NCBI GenBank assembly: GCA_963709295.1
Contig: CAVPVW010000004.1
Location: 310,001 to 374,000, forward strand
Source: JBGPQJ01 sp963709295
GTDB taxonomy: Bacteria; Chloroflexota; Anaerolineae; Anaerolineales; Villigracilaceae
Length of the DNA stretch: 64,000 nucleotides
Reading direction: 5' to 3'
In this document: positions 61,452 through 64,000 of the stretch, one piece after another
How the letters are laid out: every line of letters starts with the position of its first letter
How positions within the stretch are numbered: position 1 is the first letter of the stretch
Translations under genes and position numbers: made by a program
The notes under the pieces: generated by a model
What the model saw: the letters and a program-made list of their open reading frames with translations, nothing else
What the model was told of the DNA's origin: nothing
Database searches by the model: none

Positions 61452-62948
61452 TTATCCATGTCTGGATGAACTAACTTTCTTGAAATCGATAAATCCGCGT
61501 TCAAAATTGGTATCAAGCAACTGTACGCGCACCTGTTCACCAACATCCATTCCCTCAAATCCTTGTATAACTTTGCCTTCGACCGGCACGCTTAACAGCC
61601 GAACCCAGGTTCCTTTCTCGGAAGCGCCCGTGACAATCGCATCGAAATGCTCCCCGAGCCTTGATTCAAGCAGTAGCGCGGCAGCCGATTTTTCCACTTG
61701 GCGTTCGACTTTATTCGCTGCATCTTCTGCTTTGGTGCAATGGGCGGCCAGAATATCCAATGCCTCTTTGCTGTAGGGCGCAGGTTTCCCATCCAGAGCT
61801 GCTTTTACCAGGCGCTGCGTCAGCAGGTCGGGGTAGCGGCGATTAGGGGCAGTTGAGTGGGCATAATCCTTGACCGCCAAACCAAAGTGACCCGGGACAT
61901 TCCCCTCCGGAAGCTCGGCAATGTATTCGCCAGCGCCTAAAAGCTTGATCACAACCAGGGATAAGTCGGGGAACCGGAGTGGATCTTCAGCTTTTTCCTT
62001 GATGAGGAATTCCTCCAATGCCTTCGAATTTGGATTTTTCGGGAGTCCGAATTTGTGTTCCCCGGCAATTTCGACAATCCGATCCCAACGTTTTGGTGTG
62101 CGCACCACTCGCCGGATCGAAGGAAATTTGCTGGCTGAAAGATAGCGGGCGGTCACGCCGTTCGCTGCGACCATGAAATCTTCTATGATCTCCTTGGCGC
62201 GATTCTTTTCATCAATTTCGAGGGACTTAATTTGATTGCCGTCGAATACCGGTTTCGCCTCGATAGTCTCCAGGCTGAGCGCCCCATGGAGATGTCGCAA
62301 ATTCTTCATACTTTGTGCTACTCGGTCCTGCAATTGCAGGTTTTCAGCCAAACCCTGCACGGCAGGTATATCGTCAGGAATACCGCTTTTCTTCTCAAGC
62401 CATAAGGCGACACTGTTGTAGGCTAATTTCGCATGATTACGTACCCAGGCTTTATAGATATTCGATTCCTCAAGGGAGCCATTTGCGTTGATAACCATTT
62501 CCACAACTATGGAAAGACGGTCTTGGTTGAAATTCAAAGATGCAATATCGGTAGAAACTTTTACCGGCAGCATCGGGAATATTTCAGCCGCGGTGTAAAC
62601 CGAGGTGGTGTTATGGCGCGCATGTTCGTCTATCGCTGAACCATCTTTAACGAACAAATCCACATCTGCAATGGCAACAAAAATCTTTACCTTATCAGGA
62701 GGCATCGTTTCAGCAACAGTAAGCTGATCCAGATCCCGCGAGTCATCATTATCGATAGAAGACCATGGCAGACCCCGCATGTCTCGAGCTGGCCCACTCT
62801 CTCCTGGCGTCAGCTGTTGAAGCTGTCCGAGCTCGGCTAGGACAGCGGCGGAAAAATCAGGGAGCAGCCCGCGCTCAAGCATTGCCCGATGGGCTATGCT
62901 TTGTAACATGGAACGGTGGTTGTGATCATTGTTATGCATCGTGTTCAC
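61452..62948 (-). CDS. RNB-domain 3'-5' exoribonuclease (RNase II/R family)
   Basis: 498 residues. The RNB catalytic domain shows SSIDNDDSRDLDQL with the magnesium-binding aspartates, and APNRRYPDLLTQRLV; a C-terminal S1-like domain (DAIVTGASEKGTWVRLL ... GERVRVQLL-type) binds RNA. Shorter than RNase R, with no clear N-terminal cold-shock domains, closest to the short bacterial RNB proteins. Start GTG 62948, with AAGGAG six bases upstream; ATG 62939 is an alternative. Confidence 0.9.
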   Translation of the reverse strand: MNTMHNNDHNHRSMLQSIAHRAMLERGLLPDFSAAVLAELGQLQQLTPGESGPARDMRGLPWSSIDNDDSRDLDQLTVAETMPPDKVKIFVAIADVDLFVKDGSAIDEHARHNTTSVYTAAEIFPMLPVKVSTDIASLNFNQDRLSIVVEMVINANGSLEESNIYKAWVRNHAKLAYNSVALWLEKKSGIPDDIPAVQGLAENLQLQDRVAQSMKNLRHLHGALSLETIEAKPVFDGNQIKSLEIDEKNRAKEIIEDFMVAANGVTARYLSASKFPSIRRVVRTPKRWDRIVEIAGEHKFGLPKNPNSKALEEFLIKEKAEDPLRFPDLSLVVIKLLGAGEYIAELPEGNVPGHFGLAVKDYAHSTAPNRRYPDLLTQRLVKAALDGKPAPYSKEALDILAAHCTKAEDAANKVERQVEKSAAALLLESRLGEHFDAIVTGASEKGTWVRLLSVPVEGKVIQGFEGMDVGEQVRVQLLDTNFERGFIDFKKVSSSRHG

Positions 62949-62976
62949 GTGCTACTCCTTTTCATACCGTATAGAA

Positions 62977-64000
62977 TTACTGCGACAAGGCAATTAAGCG
63001 ACGCATTAGACGCCAGGAGATGAGCATCAGGACCAAGCCAATGGCAATCAACCCACCCAGGAGTACCCAGTCTGGAGAAATCCCACGCAGGGCGATATCC
63101 CGTAACAGGAGCGTGCCGTAGGTGGTGGGCAGCATCCAGGAGATGACTCTCACCGGCGCGATAAGCATATCCAGTCCTATGATGAATCCTGTAAAAAAGA
63201 CGCTGGCCAGCAAAACAATCATGCTGTACTGCACAGCCTGGCTGTCGGTTTGCGAGACCATCGAAATGACGAAGCCAATCCCCAGAGAAGTAAACAGCAC
63301 TGCAACGTTGACCAGGGCGAAATACCACCAGTTTCCCAAGATGGGCACGTGCAGGACAAACACCAGAAGCGCTGACAGAATGGCCGCGATCACACATCCA
63401 AACAACATATAGCTGATGTATTTGCCGAGAAGTGCTTCCGGCGCCGATAGGGGTGAAACACGGAAAAGTTCCATGGTGCCGACGTTGCGCTCGCGAACTA
63501 TGGATAAGGCGGCGAACGTGACTGCCAGATGCTGAAGAAGGAGCGTCAGTACTGCCATGGCAAAGAAATCCATAATGGAAGGCTCGATGTTCGCTACGCT
63601 TTTCGTCTCGCTACGAAAAGGGCTGACAATAATATCAGGGCTAATGCTCTGGAACTCTGCCAGCTTGCCGTCCAAGTTGGTGATGTCATTGTCTACCTTG
63701 TCAAGGCGCGCAAGCCGCTCGTCCCTGGTGACTGAAATATCTTCAAGTTGGTTGGTGTTTTGACGCAGGTCGGTGACCGTACTCTTCACCGAGTTTTCGC
63801 TGCCTCCATTCGTGCCATTCGCCTGCTGCAGACCGTCCAACAAACCCAGGCTCACTCCTACCGCCTGGGAAATGACATCCACGTTACTGGACAGCTCCTG
63901 CTGTTTTTGCTGGGCAAGCATAGCATCTCCACTTTGCACAGCCTGTCGCATGGCAGTCACATTTTGATGGGCTTCTTGCAAGTTGGTGCGCAAGTTGTCT
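62977..64000 (-). CDS. ABC-2 type transporter permease (start beyond window)
   Basis: At least 338 residues of the open frame are inside the window, and the frame continues past the edge. A long extracytoplasmic N-terminal part (coiled-coil-like, rich in Gln/Asn, residues up to about 135) precedes six hydrophobic segments. FRVSPLSAPEALLGKYISYM is the ABC-2 permease loop. Typical of YhgE/DrrB-like exporters of drugs or lipids. It ends 28 bases before the RNB gene, so the genes may be linked. Confidence 0.8.
   Translation of the reverse strand, partial: DNLRTNLQEAHQNVTAMRQAVQSGDAMLAQQKQQELSSNVDVISQAVGVSLGLLDGLQQANGTNGGSENSVKSTVTDLRQNTNQLEDISVTRDERLARLDKVDNDITNLDGKLAEFQSISPDIIVSPFRSETKSVANIEPSIMDFFAMAVLTLLLQHLAVTFAALSIVRERNVGTMELFRVSPLSAPEALLGKYISYMLFGCVIAAILSALLVFVLHVPILGNWWYFALVNVAVLFTSLGIGFVISMVSQTDSQAVQYSMIVLLASVFFTGFIIGLDMLIAPVRVISWMLPTTYGTLLLRDIALRGISPDWVLLGGLIAIGLVLMLISWRLMRRLIALSQ

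Noticed and set aside
1..64000. CRISPR arrays, tRNA/rRNA genes, transposases, integrases or phage genes
   Set aside because: None were recognised on either strand by eye. A tRNA search program would be needed to exclude a degenerate tRNA in the gaps.

Overview
The window reads as chromosomal DNA of a bacterium, most likely Chloroflexota (Anaerolineae-like). This placement is an inference from gene content (DUF418 protein, deazaflavin-type nitroreductase-like protein, many Gfo/Idh/MocA and xylose-isomerase-like TIM-barrel enzymes, a fused AroK-AroB) and was not tested by any search. No rRNA, tRNA, CRISPR array, transposase or phage gene was recognised.

Region 1 (1-7133, minus strand) is a branched-chain amino acid operon transcribed ilvD-ilvB-ilvN-ilvC-leuA and then a further gene cut by the window edge. 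Before ilvD lie a good promoter, a 34-codon leader ORF packed with Ile/Val/Leu codons, and an 11-bp terminator hairpin with a T-run. A leader segment can pair with the terminator's 5' arm and loop, which is the layout of a classical translation-coupled attenuator.

Region 2 (7189-17151, minus strand) is an almost complete aromatic operon: aroH-aroF-tyrA-aroA-aroE-aroC-aroKB-aroQ-aminotransferase-pheA. It goes from DAHP to chorismate and on to phenylalanine and tyrosine. It has its own promoter, a 25-codon leader ORF containing FYF and YFY codon clusters, and a 13-bp terminator just before aroH: a second attenuator, this one for Phe/Tyr.

Region 3 (17313-25832, plus strand) holds accessory genes: a DUF418 membrane protein, an isoprenylcysteine methyltransferase-like protein, flavodoxin-like proteins, a YfcC-type carrier, a PadR regulator, a two-domain flavodoxin-like oxidoreductase, an F420/nitroreductase-like protein and small membrane proteins.

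Region 4 (25947-56508) is a 30-kb carbohydrate island with two back-to-back halves. The minus half carries a ribose-type ABC importer, a ROK regulator, five xylose-isomerase-like TIM-barrel enzymes, two Gfo/Idh/MocA dehydrogenases (one resembling levoglucosan dehydrogenase) and a FucI-like isomerase. The plus half carries a GntR regulator, two FGGY kinases, a Gfo/Idh/MocA dehydrogenase, two zinc alcohol dehydrogenases, a phosphotriesterase-family lactonase candidate, cupin glucose-6-phosphate isomerase, a 2-hydroxyacid dehydrogenase, KDPG-type aldolase, a shikimate-dehydrogenase-like protein, DeoC, another TIM-barrel enzyme, a VOC protein and an Old-Yellow-Enzyme-like reductase. Between the halves (41053-41381) are opposing near-consensus promoters. 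The set suggests import of a sugar or glycoside, oxidation at a ring carbon, isomerisation/elimination, phosphorylation and aldol cleavage. The substrate cannot be read from sequence.

Region 5 (56761-64000, minus strand) has a CaiB-type CoA-transferase, an AbiEi/AbiEii toxin-antitoxin pair, an 0.8-kb gene-poor stretch with a short repeat and a CsbD remnant, a rhomboid / eRF1-like / RNB ribonuclease operon, and an ABC-2 permease cut by the window end.

Eight genes (aroKB, aroA, the methyltransferase, a flavodoxin, the nitroreductase-like gene, two TIM-barrel genes and the GntR gene) each need one or two single-base corrections, mostly in short homopolymers, to read through. This looks more like residual sequencing error than gene decay, so every broken gene here should be read with that in mind.
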